From the NCBI GenBank assembly GCA_951812975.1, contig CATOTC010000001.1, forward strand, positions 1,148,001 through 1,212,000: a stretch of DNA of 64,000 nt, written 5' to 3'. The stretch comes from an uncultured Acidimicrobiales bacterium. Its GTDB lineage: Bacteria; Actinomycetota; Acidimicrobiia; Acidimicrobiales; Aldehydirespiratoraceae. A program made the position numbers and the translations under genes. Of the stretch, positions 9,829-18,148 are shown in pieces. The notes under the pieces are model-generated. The model saw only the letters and a program-made list of their open reading frames with translations. It ran no database searches and had not been told where the DNA came from. Within the stretch, counting starts at the first letter, position 1, and each line of letters opens with the position of its first letter.

Positions 9829-10899
9829 TCAACTTGTCGACAACGTGAAACGCAAGCGACCGTCAGTGTCGCGGCGCACCTCGCCGTCACCGATCAGTCG
9901 CAAATGCTCGAGGTGGGCGAACGTTTCGCTGGCGGCCATCTCTCCCCATGAACGCTCTTTGAACAGCACCTTCATCCAGGCTTCGACCGGAGCGTCTGCG
10001 AGATCCTCGGCGGCGTTACGCAATATCTGGAGGCGGTCCGCGTGATGGTCCTGGATATCACTGCAGCGACCCGCCAGGTCCTCGAACGGATGTCCATGGG
10101 CCGGCAGGACACAGTTGAGACCGTCCAGGGAGGCGACTTTGTCGAGCGACGCAAAGAAGGTGGCCAGTGGATCTCCCAGATCGGGGTTCCCGGCTATGTG
10201 GGGGGTGATTGTGGGCAGGACGTGGTCTCCTGAGAGCAGCACGCCCTCTTCTGGGTCGAACAGGCACAGGTGGTCGAAGGTGTGCCCGGGGGTGTGGACC
10301 GCGAACCAGTCTCGGTCAGCAAGCCGGACGGGGTCGCCGTCGGCTACTCGGATCGTTGGATGCGGCGCCAGGAAGCGGCGCGATCCGGCCGGGTCCATGT
10401 GCAGCCATTTGAGCATTATCTCGTCTGGTGGAGGCTGACGTACCTCACCCCACGGGGTTCTCTCGGATTCGGTGATGCGCTGTTTCCAGAGTTCGACGAT
10501 CGCCTCGTTGTCCATTTCGAGCAGTTCCATGTCGAAGTCGTCTCCAGCCTGTTGGATTCGACTGTGGAACGCCTCATGGGTGAGTACTTCGGCTCCGGCG
10601 ACCTCCCGGAGTTGGTCACTCCCCCCGAAGTGGTCGGGGTGGCTGTGGGTCACCACCGCCGTGTGGACGCGCTCGACGGGAATCGACGCTGACGCCAAGC
10701 GGTCCATCAGTGCCTGCCAGGACTCCTCTCCGGGGAGACCCGGGTCAACCAGGGCGACACCATCGGAGTCTTCGAGGGCGTAGCAATTCACATGACCAAG
10801 CCCCGGCATCGAGATCGGCAGTTGCATCCGCAGCACCCCGGGCGCTACTTCGAGAACTTCCGTCGACGCCGGTTCCTGTTCCTGTTTGCGGTAGATCAC
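9829..10899 (-). CDS. MBL-fold metallo-hydrolase
   Basis: Metallo-beta-lactamase fold hydrolase of the LACTB2/glyoxalase II-like branch. The metal motif THSHPDHFGG (HxHxDH) is intact, with later ligands in HTPGHTFDHLCL, LSGDHVLP and PAHGHPFEDL. After the catalytic domain there is a helical C-terminal extension of about 70 residues (HADRLQILRNAAEDLADAPVEAWMK...), as in LACTB2-like proteins, which often acts in substrate binding. Length 356 aa. The upstream region (10.90-11.13 kb) is filled with repeats, so the promoter is unclear. The substrate is not known. Confidence 0.82.
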   Translation of the reverse strand: MIYRKQEQEPASTEVLEVAPGVLRMQLPISMPGLGHVNCYALEDSDGVALVDPGLPGEESWQALMDRLASASIPVERVHTAVVTHSHPDHFGGSDQLREVAGAEVLTHEAFHSRIQQAGDDFDMELLEMDNEAIVELWKQRITESERTPWGEVRQPPPDEIMLKWLHMDPAGSRRFLAPHPTIRVADGDPVRLADRDWFAVHTPGHTFDHLCLFDPEEGVLLSGDHVLPTITPHIAGNPDLGDPLATFFASLDKVASLDGLNCVLPAHGHPFEDLAGRCSDIQDHHADRLQILRNAAEDLADAPVEAWMKVLFKERSWGEMAASETFAHLEHLRLIGDGEVRRDTDGRLRFTLSTS

Positions 10900-10947
10900 C
10901 CCCGAACCCTAGAGCCTCCCCACCATTCCGACTAACCCAGTTCCCAC

Positions 10948-11160
10948 GGCTCCGGCTAAGCCCGGCGAAACCAGAGCCCGCGGGTTCCCACGGCTCCGGC
11001 TCGCCCGGAATGAACACAGCGCGGCTCCGGCTACGCCCGGCGAAAACACAGCGCGACCGCTCCGCGTCGACTCACGGGGCTCCGGCTACGCCCGGCGAAA
11101 GCACAGCGCGACCGCTCCGCGTCGACTCACGGGGCTCCGGCTACGCCCGGAAAGAACACA
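10948..11160. repeat. Intergenic repeat array, family A (GGCTCCGGCTACGCCCGG core)
   Basis: At least five copies of a GGCTCCGGCT-type core start at 10948, 10992, 11023, 11078 and 11133. The last three are spaced exactly 55 bp apart and share the whole unit (core, a GCGAAARCACAG segment, then GCGCGACCGCTCCGCGTCGACTCACG in short pieces). The array lies between two divergent minus-strand genes and runs into the oligoribonuclease 3' end, whose last seven codons and stop are repeat sequence. The same core occurs near 26.8 kb (inverted) and 62.7 kb. Confidence 0.9.
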
Positions 11161-11678
11161 GTCGCTCGATAGTGGCGCAGTTCGTCGAGGCTCTCGAGCA
11201 CATCGTCCATGGCCCGATGGCCGGTGGCCTTCTCGGGAGCGGACGTCAAAACCTCAGGATTCCAGCGCCGAACCAGCTCTTTGATGGTCGAGACATCAAC
11301 TGAGCGGTAGTGCAGGAACTCTTCGATCTCACTCAGATGCTTGGCCAGGAAACGACGGTCCGTGCCGATCGAGTTGCCGCACAGGGGAACAGTGCCCTCT
11401 TTGTCGATGTGTTGTCTAAGAAAGGCCAGGGTTCGGGCCCCCGCTTCGGCGAGGCTCACCGTTGAGGCTCGAACCTCAGACAACAGCCCGCTGCGGGTGT
11501 GCATCTTGACGACGACTTGGTCCATGCGAGACAGATCCTCTTCGCTGGCATGAACGATCAAGTCCGGCCCCTCGGCAATCAACTCGAGATCGTCGTCGGT
11601 GATCAGCGTTGCGATCTCCAAGATCGTGTGTTGGTCGGGATCCAGCCCCGTCATTTCCAAGTCCATCCAGGCCAGCAT
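11127..11678 (-). CDS. orn: Oligoribonuclease
   Basis: 3'-5' exoribonuclease of the DEDDh group that degrades 2-5 nt RNAs and nano-RNAs. All catalytic motifs are visible: WMDLEMTGLD (DxE), the second Asp in GNSIGTDRRFL, and HRAMDDVLES (H...D). Length 183 aa, normal. The C-terminal PGVAGAP and the stop codon are encoded by intergenic repeat family A, so the natural C terminus has been replaced or extended by repeat DNA; this lies after the last catalytic residue and should not affect activity. Confidence 0.93.
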   Translation of the reverse strand: MLAWMDLEMTGLDPDQHTILEIATLITDDDLELIAEGPDLIVHASEEDLSRMDQVVVKMHTRSGLLSEVRASTVSLAEAGARTLAFLRQHIDKEGTVPLCGNSIGTDRRFLAKHLSEIEEFLHYRSVDVSTIKELVRRWNPEVLTSAPEKATGHRAMDDVLESLDELRHYRATVFFPGVAGAP

Positions 11679-11682
11679 GGTC

Positions 11683-12099
11683 TCAGCGTACGTCGGCGAA
11701 AGACTTACTCAGCCAGATCGCTCCAATGTCACCGTCGATTCGCAGTACGTCGACCAGATCGGCAGCACTGTCGTCGAGGAGCTGCACCGCCTGTTGAGAC
11801 AAACTCGAGGTGATGCTGCGACTCGCTTCAAACTCGAACCGGCTCTCCGCGATACCGAAGACCACATCGATGTCGAGGCCTGGTTGTCGGGATGCCGCGC
11901 TCCTGGTGCCTCGGCGCTGTTCGAGCCCGTCGAGCAGCATGATCATCACCTTGTCTATCGCCAGGCACAGGTCGTCTATGTCGACGAAGCTCATACCCAG
12001 CCGAATGGCTATCGCAGCGGCTGCGGTCCGAACGATCGGCGCGTAGGGTCGGCGTGCAGGAATCCGCAGGAAGACCCTCTCGGCGGTCGGGGAGGCCAC
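11683..12099 (-). CDS. RsbW/SpoIIAB-like ATP-binding protein (degenerate)
   Basis: A 138-aa protein resembling the anti-sigma factor branch of histidine-kinase-like ATPases. The start RIPARRPYAPIVRTAAAAIAIRLG and FVDIDDLCLAIDKVMIMLLDGL match the first helix and N-box of RsbW homologues, but the consensus E/D-A-x-x-N of the N-box reads IDKVMIML, so the Mg-binding Asn appears to be lost. It ends 4 bases upstream of the orn start and is probably co-transcribed with it. It may be a partner-binding protein rather than an active kinase. Confidence 0.65.
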   Translation of the reverse strand: MASPTAERVFLRIPARRPYAPIVRTAAAAIAIRLGMSFVDIDDLCLAIDKVMIMLLDGLEQRRGTRSAASRQPGLDIDVVFGIAESRFEFEASRSITSSLSQQAVQLLDDSAADLVDVLRIDGDIGAIWLSKSFADVR

Positions 12100-12154
12100 G
12101 ACGGCCAGTATCTCACGAGCGGGAGCGGATTGGCCGACGGTAGCATTCCTGGTC

Positions 12155-13390
12155 GTGGCATTGTTTGTTCAGAAGTTCGGCGGTACCTCCGTTGCGGACC
12201 CGGATCGTATCCGTGAGGTCGCCGACTACGTGGCTCGCAGCCACAGGCGGGGAAACCAGATCGTGTTGGTTGCCTCAGCGATGGGCAAAGAGACCGACGA
12301 GCTGTTGCGTCTCGCTGATCAGGTTTCGACCAAGAAGCCAGGGCGAGAAATGGACATGCTAATCACCGGCGGCGAACGCAAGGCGTGTGCACTGGTTTCG
12401 ATGGCTCTTCACGAACTCGGGGTCGAATCCGATTCATTCACCGGAAGTCAGGCAGGTTTCCTCACTGACGCGACCCATCAGGACGCAAAGATCCTCGAGT
12501 TGCGCCCCGACCGCATCCGCGCCGCCCTAGAAGCCGGCCGTGTCCCGGTTGTAGGCGGTTCGCAGGGAGTATCGACCGACAACAACGTCACGTTCCTTGG
12601 TCGGGGCGGTTCAGACACCACCGCGGTGGCGCTCGCCCACGCGTTGGATGCCGACGCATGTGAGCTCTACACCGACGTTCCCGGCGTGTTCACCACCGAT
12701 CCGCGGTTGGTGACCGACGCACGGCGGATAGACCAGGTTTCATTCGACGAACTACTTGAGATGACCGCTACCGGCTGCCCCAAGCCGGCGATGCGGTCAG
12801 TTGAGCTGGCCCGGACCCACGGAGTGAAGCTGCATGTCCGCAGCGCGTTCTCGTGGATTCCCGGTACCTGGGTAACCGAGGAGGGTCCCATGGAAGGTGC
12901 ACTGATTTCTGCGGTAACGCATGACACCAGCGAGGCGAAGATGACCGTCTCGGGGGTTGTCGACCGTCCCGGTGTGGCGGCTCTGCTGTTTCGCACGTTG
13001 GCGAATGCCGATGTCAATGTCGACATGATCGTGCAGAACGCGTCCGAGCAGGGTCACACCGACATCAGTTTCACCGTGCCCCATGATCAGGTGGGGCCGG
13101 CCTTGGCGGCGGCCGACTCCATCCTCGAGTCTCTCGGCGCGGCCGGAGTGGTGGCTGACGACAAGATCGCTCGGGTCAGCCTGATCGGCGCTGGTATGAA
13201 GACGAATCCTGGCGTGGCCGCGACCATGTTCGAGACACTCTCCGACAACGACATCAACATCGAGATGATCTCCACATCGGCGATCCGCGTGTCGTGCGTG
13301 GTGCGTGAGGTTGATGTTGAGCGGGCCGTCGCGAAACTCCACGCCGCTTTCGAGCTTCACATTCCTCCCGAGGACCGAAGCCACATCTGA
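12155..13390 (+). CDS. lysC: Aspartate kinase
   Basis: Phosphorylates aspartate in the first step of lysine, threonine, methionine and diaminopimelate synthesis. The N-terminal KFGGTSVAD motif and ITGGERKAC, GRGGSDTTAVALA and YTDVPGVFTTDPR define the kinase domain (about residues 1-245). Two ACT domains follow (about 265-400), so feedback control by lysine and/or threonine is likely. It starts with GTG. In many actinobacteria an internal start makes a separate beta subunit; none stands out here. It overlaps the next gene by one base (TGATG). Confidence 0.95.
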   Translation: MALFVQKFGGTSVADPDRIREVADYVARSHRRGNQIVLVASAMGKETDELLRLADQVSTKKPGREMDMLITGGERKACALVSMALHELGVESDSFTGSQAGFLTDATHQDAKILELRPDRIRAALEAGRVPVVGGSQGVSTDNNVTFLGRGGSDTTAVALAHALDADACELYTDVPGVFTTDPRLVTDARRIDQVSFDELLEMTATGCPKPAMRSVELARTHGVKLHVRSAFSWIPGTWVTEEGPMEGALISAVTHDTSEAKMTVSGVVDRPGVAALLFRTLANADVNVDMIVQNASEQGHTDISFTVPHDQVGPALAAADSILESLGAAGVVADDKIARVSLIGAGMKTNPGVAATMFETLSDNDINIEMISTSAIRVSCVVREVDVERAVAKLHAAFELHIPPEDRSHI

Positions 13391-14220
13391 TGACTGACTC
13401 GACTGCTGAGTCTCGGCCGGTTGGGTTGGTTACGGGGGCCAGCCGGGGTCTCGGCAAGGCCATCGCCCGGGCGTTGGCGAATGCCGGCTACGACCTGGCC
13501 ATCACGGCCCGCACTCTCGTCGACGGTGACCGTCGCCTCGAGAGCGATGACAGCATTGTTGTGCCGGGTGGACTCGACACGACGGCCGCGGCGGTCGAGG
13601 CCGCTGGTGGGCGGGCTCTGTCGCTGTATATGGATGTTCTCGACCGAGCCACCGTCGAAGCGGCGGTACATCGGACGGTTGCACACTTCGGGCGCCTCGA
13701 TGTGGTCGTGAACAATGCCATCTACCAGGGACCCGGCGCGATGCTGGAGTTCATGGACCTGACTGACGAGCAGTTAAAGAACCTCTTCGAAGGCAACCTG
13801 TTCGCCCACCTCGCGGTGCTTCATGCGGCGCTGCCGACCATGATCGCCGCTGGCGGGGGCATCGTGGTCAATATCATCTCGGCCACCGCCTACACGACCC
13901 CTGCCAACAGGATCGGTTCAGGTGGGTGGGGCATGGGTTACGCCATGACCAAAGCGGCCTTCGAGCGTGTCGCACCACTGCTTGAGGTCGAACACGGTTC
14001 CGACGGGATCCGCTCTTTCAGCGTCGATCCGGGGCATGTTGCCACCGAACGACAGATCGCATCGGGCAGGGCCAAACAGTACGAGGGGAACTTCACCGCC
14101 GGCACTCCCGAGCAGATCGGCGCGGCCGTGGCCTGGCTGTGCACCGACCCCGCCGCTGAGCGGCACCGCGGTTCGATCGTGCTGGCCCAGAAACTCACCA
14201 AGGACCACAACCTGTTGTAG
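13390..14220 (+). CDS. Short-chain dehydrogenase/reductase
   Basis: NAD(P)-dependent oxidoreductase of the SDR family. The cofactor loop TGASRGLGKAIA is at residues about 16-27, NNAIYQGPG takes the place of the NNAG motif, and the catalytic Tyr/Lys pair is YAMTK. The residue at the catalytic Ser position falls in NIISATAY. A seven-residue spacer before the Tyr is unusually Gly-rich. It follows lysC directly with coupled translation, but nothing indicates a role in aspartate-family synthesis. The substrate is unknown. Confidence 0.85.
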   Translation: MTDSTAESRPVGLVTGASRGLGKAIARALANAGYDLAITARTLVDGDRRLESDDSIVVPGGLDTTAAAVEAAGGRALSLYMDVLDRATVEAAVHRTVAHFGRLDVVVNNAIYQGPGAMLEFMDLTDEQLKNLFEGNLFAHLAVLHAALPTMIAAGGGIVVNIISATAYTTPANRIGSGGWGMGYAMTKAAFERVAPLLEVEHGSDGIRSFSVDPGHVATERQIASGRAKQYEGNFTAGTPEQIGAAVAWLCTDPAAERHRGSIVLAQKLTKDHNLL

Positions 14221-14243
14221 TCGCAGTCGCAGTCGGCTTGGAG

Positions 14244-14260
14244 CCCCGATAGCTTCGGGG
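14244..14260 (+). terminator. Small hairpin after the SDR gene
   Basis: CCCCGA (14244-14249), a 5-base loop, TCGGGG (14255-14260). It lies 24 bases after the SDR stop and may attenuate read-through into the next gene. There is no U-tract. Confidence 0.4.
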
Positions 14261-14313
14261 TCGCACTAAGCTTGCTGATGGCCATAGGACTGAGTGCCTC
14301 AAGAGGAGATCTG

Positions 14314-15459
14314 GTGACGAACGAGCCGAGTTGGTCGATGGGTGTCGAGGAGGAGTACCTGCTGGTGGAGCGCGACAGCGGGGCGCTCGTGGCCAAGCAG
14401 CCTCCCGGCCTGATGGAGAAGGTGGTCGACCTGCGCCACGGTCTGGTGGCCAGGGAGCTGTTCAGTTCGCAGATTGAGATCGCCACGGGTGTTTGTACCG
14501 ATATGAAGTACCTTCGCGCTGATGTCGGGCTGTTGCGTTTAGCGGTGGCTGAAGCTGCCGACGAGTTTGGGTTGGCCCCCATCGCGTCTTCGAGCCATCC
14601 GTTCGCGAGGTGGAAACGCCTCGAGTACACCGAGGGGGAGCGTTACCAAGCGTTGGCTGAGGATCTGGCGGGGGTGTCGAGGCGGTTGATCATCTCCGGG
14701 TTGCATGTGCATGTCGGCATCGAGGATCCCGAATTGCGAATCGATCTGATGAATCAGGTGACGTATTTCTTGCCGCATCTGTTGGCGTTGTCGACGTCGT
14801 CGCCGTTCTGGGAGGGAAGCGACACCGGGCTCAAGAGCTACCGCACGACAGTGTTCTCGACCTTGCCGCGCACAGGGCTTCCCGAGAAGTTCGACTCGTG
14901 GTCCGAGTTCAGACGGCATGTGCAGGTGCTGGTGGACGCGGGGATCATTGAGGACTCCAGCAAGGTGTGGTGGGATATCCGCCCGTCGGAGCGCTACCCG
15001 ACCTTGGAGATGCGGGTCACGGACCTGCCCACGAAGATGGAGGACACGATCGCGGTGGCGGCCATGTACGTGTGTCTGTTGCGGATGCTCTGGCGGCTCA
15101 AGTTGGAGAATCGGCGTTGGCGCAACTACGCCAACTTCTTGGTGTCGGAGAATCTGTGGAGGGCCGAGCGTTACGGGGTCAACGGCGAACTGATCGACTT
15201 CGGTAAGGGCGAGCTCGTGCCGTTCGCAGATCTGGTGGAGGAGATGATCGAGTTGGTCAGGCCCGATGCTGAGGCCTTGGACTGTGTTGCGGAGGTCGAG
15301 CACACGCGCACGATCTGCGAGCGTGGTACCTCCGCTGATCGCCAACTGGCTGTGTACCAGGGTGCGCTCGAAGCGGGCGCCACGGAGGACGAGGCGCTCA
15401 AAGTCGTCGTCGACGCACTCATCACCGACTCGATGGCGCCACCGACGTCAGAACTGTGA
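14314..15459 (+). CDS. Carboxylate-amine ligase, GCS2/YbdK family
   Basis: Glutamate-cysteine-ligase-like enzyme (GCS2 family) that would couple a carboxylate, probably glutamate, to an amine such as cysteine. Family signs are MGVEEEYLLV at the N terminus, the GLHVHVGI motif, and WWDIRPSERYPTLEMRVTD. GTG 14314 is chosen because AGAGGAG (14302-14308) precedes it by 5 bases and the domain begins nine residues later; an upstream ATG at 14272 is possible. Related actinobacterial proteins include EgtA of ergothioneine synthesis, but no other egt gene lies nearby. Confidence 0.85.
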   Translation: MTNEPSWSMGVEEEYLLVERDSGALVAKQPPGLMEKVVDLRHGLVARELFSSQIEIATGVCTDMKYLRADVGLLRLAVAEAADEFGLAPIASSSHPFARWKRLEYTEGERYQALAEDLAGVSRRLIISGLHVHVGIEDPELRIDLMNQVTYFLPHLLALSTSSPFWEGSDTGLKSYRTTVFSTLPRTGLPEKFDSWSEFRRHVQVLVDAGIIEDSSKVWWDIRPSERYPTLEMRVTDLPTKMEDTIAVAAMYVCLLRMLWRLKLENRRWRNYANFLVSENLWRAERYGVNGELIDFGKGELVPFADLVEEMIELVRPDAEALDCVAEVEHTRTICERGTSADRQLAVYQGALEAGATEDEALKVVVDALITDSMAPPTSEL

Positions 15460-15462
15460 GAC

Positions 15463-15672
15463 CTACGTCAAGTCGCCGGGATCGCTCGTAGAGGGTTCGT
15501 TGGATCTGGGGGCCGGCCGCCGTTTGAAGCGGTTGGCGCGGCGGGCGGCATCAACCAGGGTGGCTTCGATCTGGGCGTTGACCGACCGGAACTCGTCGCC
15601 GGCCCATTTCTCGTAGGCGTCGTACAACTCCTGGGGGATCCGCAGCAGGTACTGCTTGCGTTGCCGGGCCAT
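15463..15672 (-). CDS. Arc/ribbon-helix-helix family DNA-binding protein
   Basis: A 69-aa protein beginning RKQYLLRIPQELYDAYEKWAGDEFRSVNAQIEATLVDAAR, the standard Arc-type pattern: a short beta strand (YLLRIP) followed by two helices with the RSVNAQI turn. The basic, disordered tail is typical. It starts 21 bases after the SPFH gene stop on the same strand, so the two form an operon, and it is the obvious candidate regulator of that operon through the twin palindromes at 16610-16626. Confidence 0.8.
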   Translation of the reverse strand: MARQRKQYLLRIPQELYDAYEKWAGDEFRSVNAQIEATLVDAARRANRFKRRPAPRSNEPSTSDPGDLT

Positions 15673-15693
15673 GACGCTGAAGTCCTTGGAGGG

Positions 15694-16584
15694 CTACCGG
15701 TTCAGGGTGCCGACGTTGACGACAGGGTTGGTTGGACTGTCGCTGGCGATCACGGTCATGAGGTTCGAGGCGAATGTGGCCTTGCGGTCGGAGTCGAGGG
15801 GGATCGAGTCCTCCCCGTCCCCTCCCTCTTCGAGTTGTCGTACAGCATCACGCACCATCAGTACGGCGCCTTCGACGATTTCTTTGCGGGCCGCGACGAT
15901 CGCGGCCGCTTGTTGGCGGCGAAGCATTGCTTCGGCTATCTCTGGGGCGTAGGCGAGGTCGGTGATGCGGGCTTCGAGGACTTCAACGCCTGCGTCGTCG
16001 GCTCGTTCCTGCAGCTCGATCAGCAGGTGCGCGTTGACTTCGCTGGTGGCACCGATGAGGGTGGTGACATCGTCCTCGTCGAATGCGTCGTAGGGGTAGG
16101 AGCGGGCCAGTTGTCGGACCGCCGACTCGGACTGGGTGTGGACGTAGGACGTGAAGTTGTCGACTCCGAACACTGCCCGGGCGGTATCGACGACGCGCCA
16201 CACGACGACCGCGGCGATCTCAATCGGGTTGCCGCGCGCGTCGTTCACCTTGGAGGTCTGGGTCGTGAAGTTTCGGACCCGCAGCGACACTTTCTTCGAC
16301 ACGTACAACGGATTGGCGATTCGCAGCCCCGCTTTGGTGTCTGTCCCGCGGTAATCACCGAAGAACATCAGCACCGCCCCTTGGTTGGGCTGCACCATGA
16401 AGAAGCTGATCGAGACGACGAACACCGCGATCGACAGCAGGATCGCCGCGAAGATCATCAGCAGGTTGCCGGCGATTCCGCCGAATACGTAGAGCAGGAC
16501 CATGGCGATGAGCATCAGCACATCAGCGGCGAGCCACGGCACGCCTGAGTGGGACTGGCTGCGGGTTTCTTTGAGTTGATCCAT
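15694..16584 (-). CDS. SPFH/band-7 domain membrane protein
   Basis: Stomatin/prohibitin-like scaffold protein of membrane microdomains. Two hydrophobic segments (about residues 18-38 and 40-62) precede the SPFH core, which runs from IANPLYVSKKVSLRVRNF to the AEAMLRRQQAAAIVAARKEIVEGA helix. The C-terminal tail is acidic. The ATG has a GGAGAG ribosome site. Length 296 aa. It is the first gene of a two-gene operon with an Arc-type DNA-binding protein. Confidence 0.88.
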   Translation of the reverse strand: MDQLKETRSQSHSGVPWLAADVLMLIAMVLLYVFGGIAGNLLMIFAAILLSIAVFVVSISFFMVQPNQGAVLMFFGDYRGTDTKAGLRIANPLYVSKKVSLRVRNFTTQTSKVNDARGNPIEIAAVVVWRVVDTARAVFGVDNFTSYVHTQSESAVRQLARSYPYDAFDEDDVTTLIGATSEVNAHLLIELQERADDAGVEVLEARITDLAYAPEIAEAMLRRQQAAAIVAARKEIVEGAVLMVRDAVRQLEEGGDGEDSIPLDSDRKATFASNLMTVIASDSPTNPVVNVGTLNR

Positions 16585-16609
16585 GGGTTTCTCTCCGGAA
16601 TCGTTGGTT

Positions 16610-16626
16610 ATAGCTATATGATATCA
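16610..16626 (-). promoter_or_regulatory. Twin palindromes upstream of the SPFH operon
   Basis: Two perfect 8-bp palindromes, ATAGCTAT (16610-16617) and TGATATCA (16619-16626), lie one base apart in an AT-rich patch 26 bases upstream of the SPFH ATG. Ribbon-helix-helix proteins commonly bind such adjacent half-sites, so autoregulation by the downstream Arc-type gene is likely. They could instead be part of the promoter -10 region. Confidence 0.45.
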
Positions 16627-16708
16627 CTTAGCTTACACAAGATCCATTCTGGTCAGATGCCGGATCGAGGAGAATCAAATGGCCCGCTGAAGCCGATACG
16701 GTACGGCT

Positions 16709-17845
16709 GTGACTGAGATTCATGGGACTTGCGAGGTTGGATTTGAAGGCGTGCGGGAGGCTTTCTCGACCAATTTCGATGAGGGCGACCTGGGCGCTTC
16801 GTGTGCTGTGGTGCACCAGGGCGAGCTGGTGGTCGATCTGTGGGGCGGGCATCGAGACGTCGCCGAGACGAAGCCGTGGGAACGCGACACGATCGTCAAT
16901 GTCTGGTCGACCACCAAGATGATGGCGGCGCTGTGCGTGCTGGTGCTGCACGACCGGGGTTCGCTGTCGGTTGACGACCCTGTGGCAGTGCACTGGCCCG
17001 AGTTCTCTGCCGGCGGCAAACAGGGCGTGCTGATTCGGCACCTGATGAGCCATACCGCTGGGCTGGCTGGGTTCGATCCGCCGATCACCACAGAAGAGAT
17101 GTACGACTGGGACCACTGCTGCGCCAACCTGGCAGCCCAGGCCCCTTGGTGGGAGCCGGGCACAGCCTCGGGCTACCACGCATCCACCCAGGGTTGGCTG
17201 CTCGGTGAGGTTGTGCGACGGGTGACTGGGCGCACGCTCGGCACCTTCTTCCGTGAAGAGATCGCCGGTCCTCTGGGCGCCGATTTCCACATCGGCCTCG
17301 ACGATGCGGAGTTCGGTCGCGTGGCGGAGATGCGCACCGATGGGGCTGAGGGCATCGGCGACCACAACGACCCGATCCCGGCCCGTCAGGCTCGGGGGGA
17401 GGCTGAGCATTCCCAGTACGTCAACACCGACCGTTGGCGGCGGGCCGAGTTCCCTGCTTCGAACGGCCACGGCAACGCCCGCTCGGTCGTGCAGGTTGTG
17501 TCGGTTCTGGGCCAGGGCGGTGAATCCCAGGGTCTTCGTCTCCTCGGTCAGAACACGATCGAGCGGATCTTCGAGGTGCAGGCATCGGGACCTGACCTGG
17601 TGCTCGGCTACGACATGAAGTTCGGTATCGGTTACGGACTCAGCTCGACTGCGATGCCGCTCGGGATCAATGACCGCACGCTCTTCTGGGCGGGCTGGGG
17701 CGGTTCGATGGCTGTGGTGGACGTCGAGAACTCACTCACCGTCTGCTACGCCATGAACCGCATGATGTCCGATGTGGTCGGCGGTATGCGCGCCGGCCGC
17801 GTGATCTTCGCCGCCCACGACGCCGGTACTGCCCTCCGGGCCTAG
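16709..17845 (+). CDS. Serine hydrolase, class C beta-lactamase/esterase family
   Basis: EstB-type serine hydrolase with the beta-lactamase fold. The SxxK motif is WSTTKMM (about residues 71-77), the Tyr of the YxN-like motif is in SGYHASTQG, and the C-terminal GWGGSMAVVD corresponds to the KTG-box region. There is no signal peptide, so it acts in the cytoplasm, probably as an esterase rather than a beta-lactamase. The GTG start follows a weak ribosome site. Its final residues (AGTALRA) and TAG belong to the first unit of the 76-bp repeat array downstream. Confidence 0.85.
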   Translation: MTEIHGTCEVGFEGVREAFSTNFDEGDLGASCAVVHQGELVVDLWGGHRDVAETKPWERDTIVNVWSTTKMMAALCVLVLHDRGSLSVDDPVAVHWPEFSAGGKQGVLIRHLMSHTAGLAGFDPPITTEEMYDWDHCCANLAAQAPWWEPGTASGYHASTQGWLLGEVVRRVTGRTLGTFFREEIAGPLGADFHIGLDDAEFGRVAEMRTDGAEGIGDHNDPIPARQARGEAEHSQYVNTDRWRRAEFPASNGHGNARSVVQVVSVLGQGGESQGLRLLGQNTIERIFEVQASGPDLVLGYDMKFGIGYGLSSTAMPLGINDRTLFWAGWGGSMAVVDVENSLTVCYAMNRMMSDVVGGMRAGRVIFAAHDAGTALRA

Positions 17846-18148
17846 CGGCCCCGTGAGCACAGCGAACCAGAGCGAAAGGCAACGCGCGGCGCACGCCGCC
17901 GGTACTGCCCTCCGGGCCTAGCGGCCCCGTGAGCACAGCGAACCAGAGCGAAAGGCAACGCGCGGCGCACGCCGCCGGTACTGCCCTCCGGGCCTAGCGG
18001 CCCCGTGAGCACAGCGAACCAGAGCGAAAGGCAACGCGCGGCGCACGCCGCCGGTACTGCCCTTTGGGCCTAGCGGCCCCGTGAGCACAGCGAACCAGAG
18101 CGAAAGGCAACGCGCGGCGCCCGCCGCGGGCACTGCCCTCCGGGCCTA
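17825..18148. repeat. 76-bp tandem repeat array between convergent genes
   Basis: Four full units and a partial fifth, with unit starts (GGTACTGCCCT or variant) at 17825, 17901, 17977, 18053 and 18129, exactly 76 bp apart and nearly identical. Each unit contains a GGGCC-TAGC-GGCCC mini-hairpin. The CTAG inside that hairpin supplies the TAG stop of the upstream plus-strand serine hydrolase (first unit) and the TAG stop of the downstream minus-strand amidohydrolase (last unit). The array therefore fills the whole convergent intergenic space. Confidence 0.93.

Noticed and set aside
10710..11303. 197-residue plus-strand frame across the repeat array
   Set aside because: It is made of repeat translation (PRAPATP-type) and antisense to orn; there is no believable start.
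17825..18148. CRISPR-like array
   Set aside because: The units are contiguous 76-bp tandem copies without unique spacers, and no cas gene is nearby.
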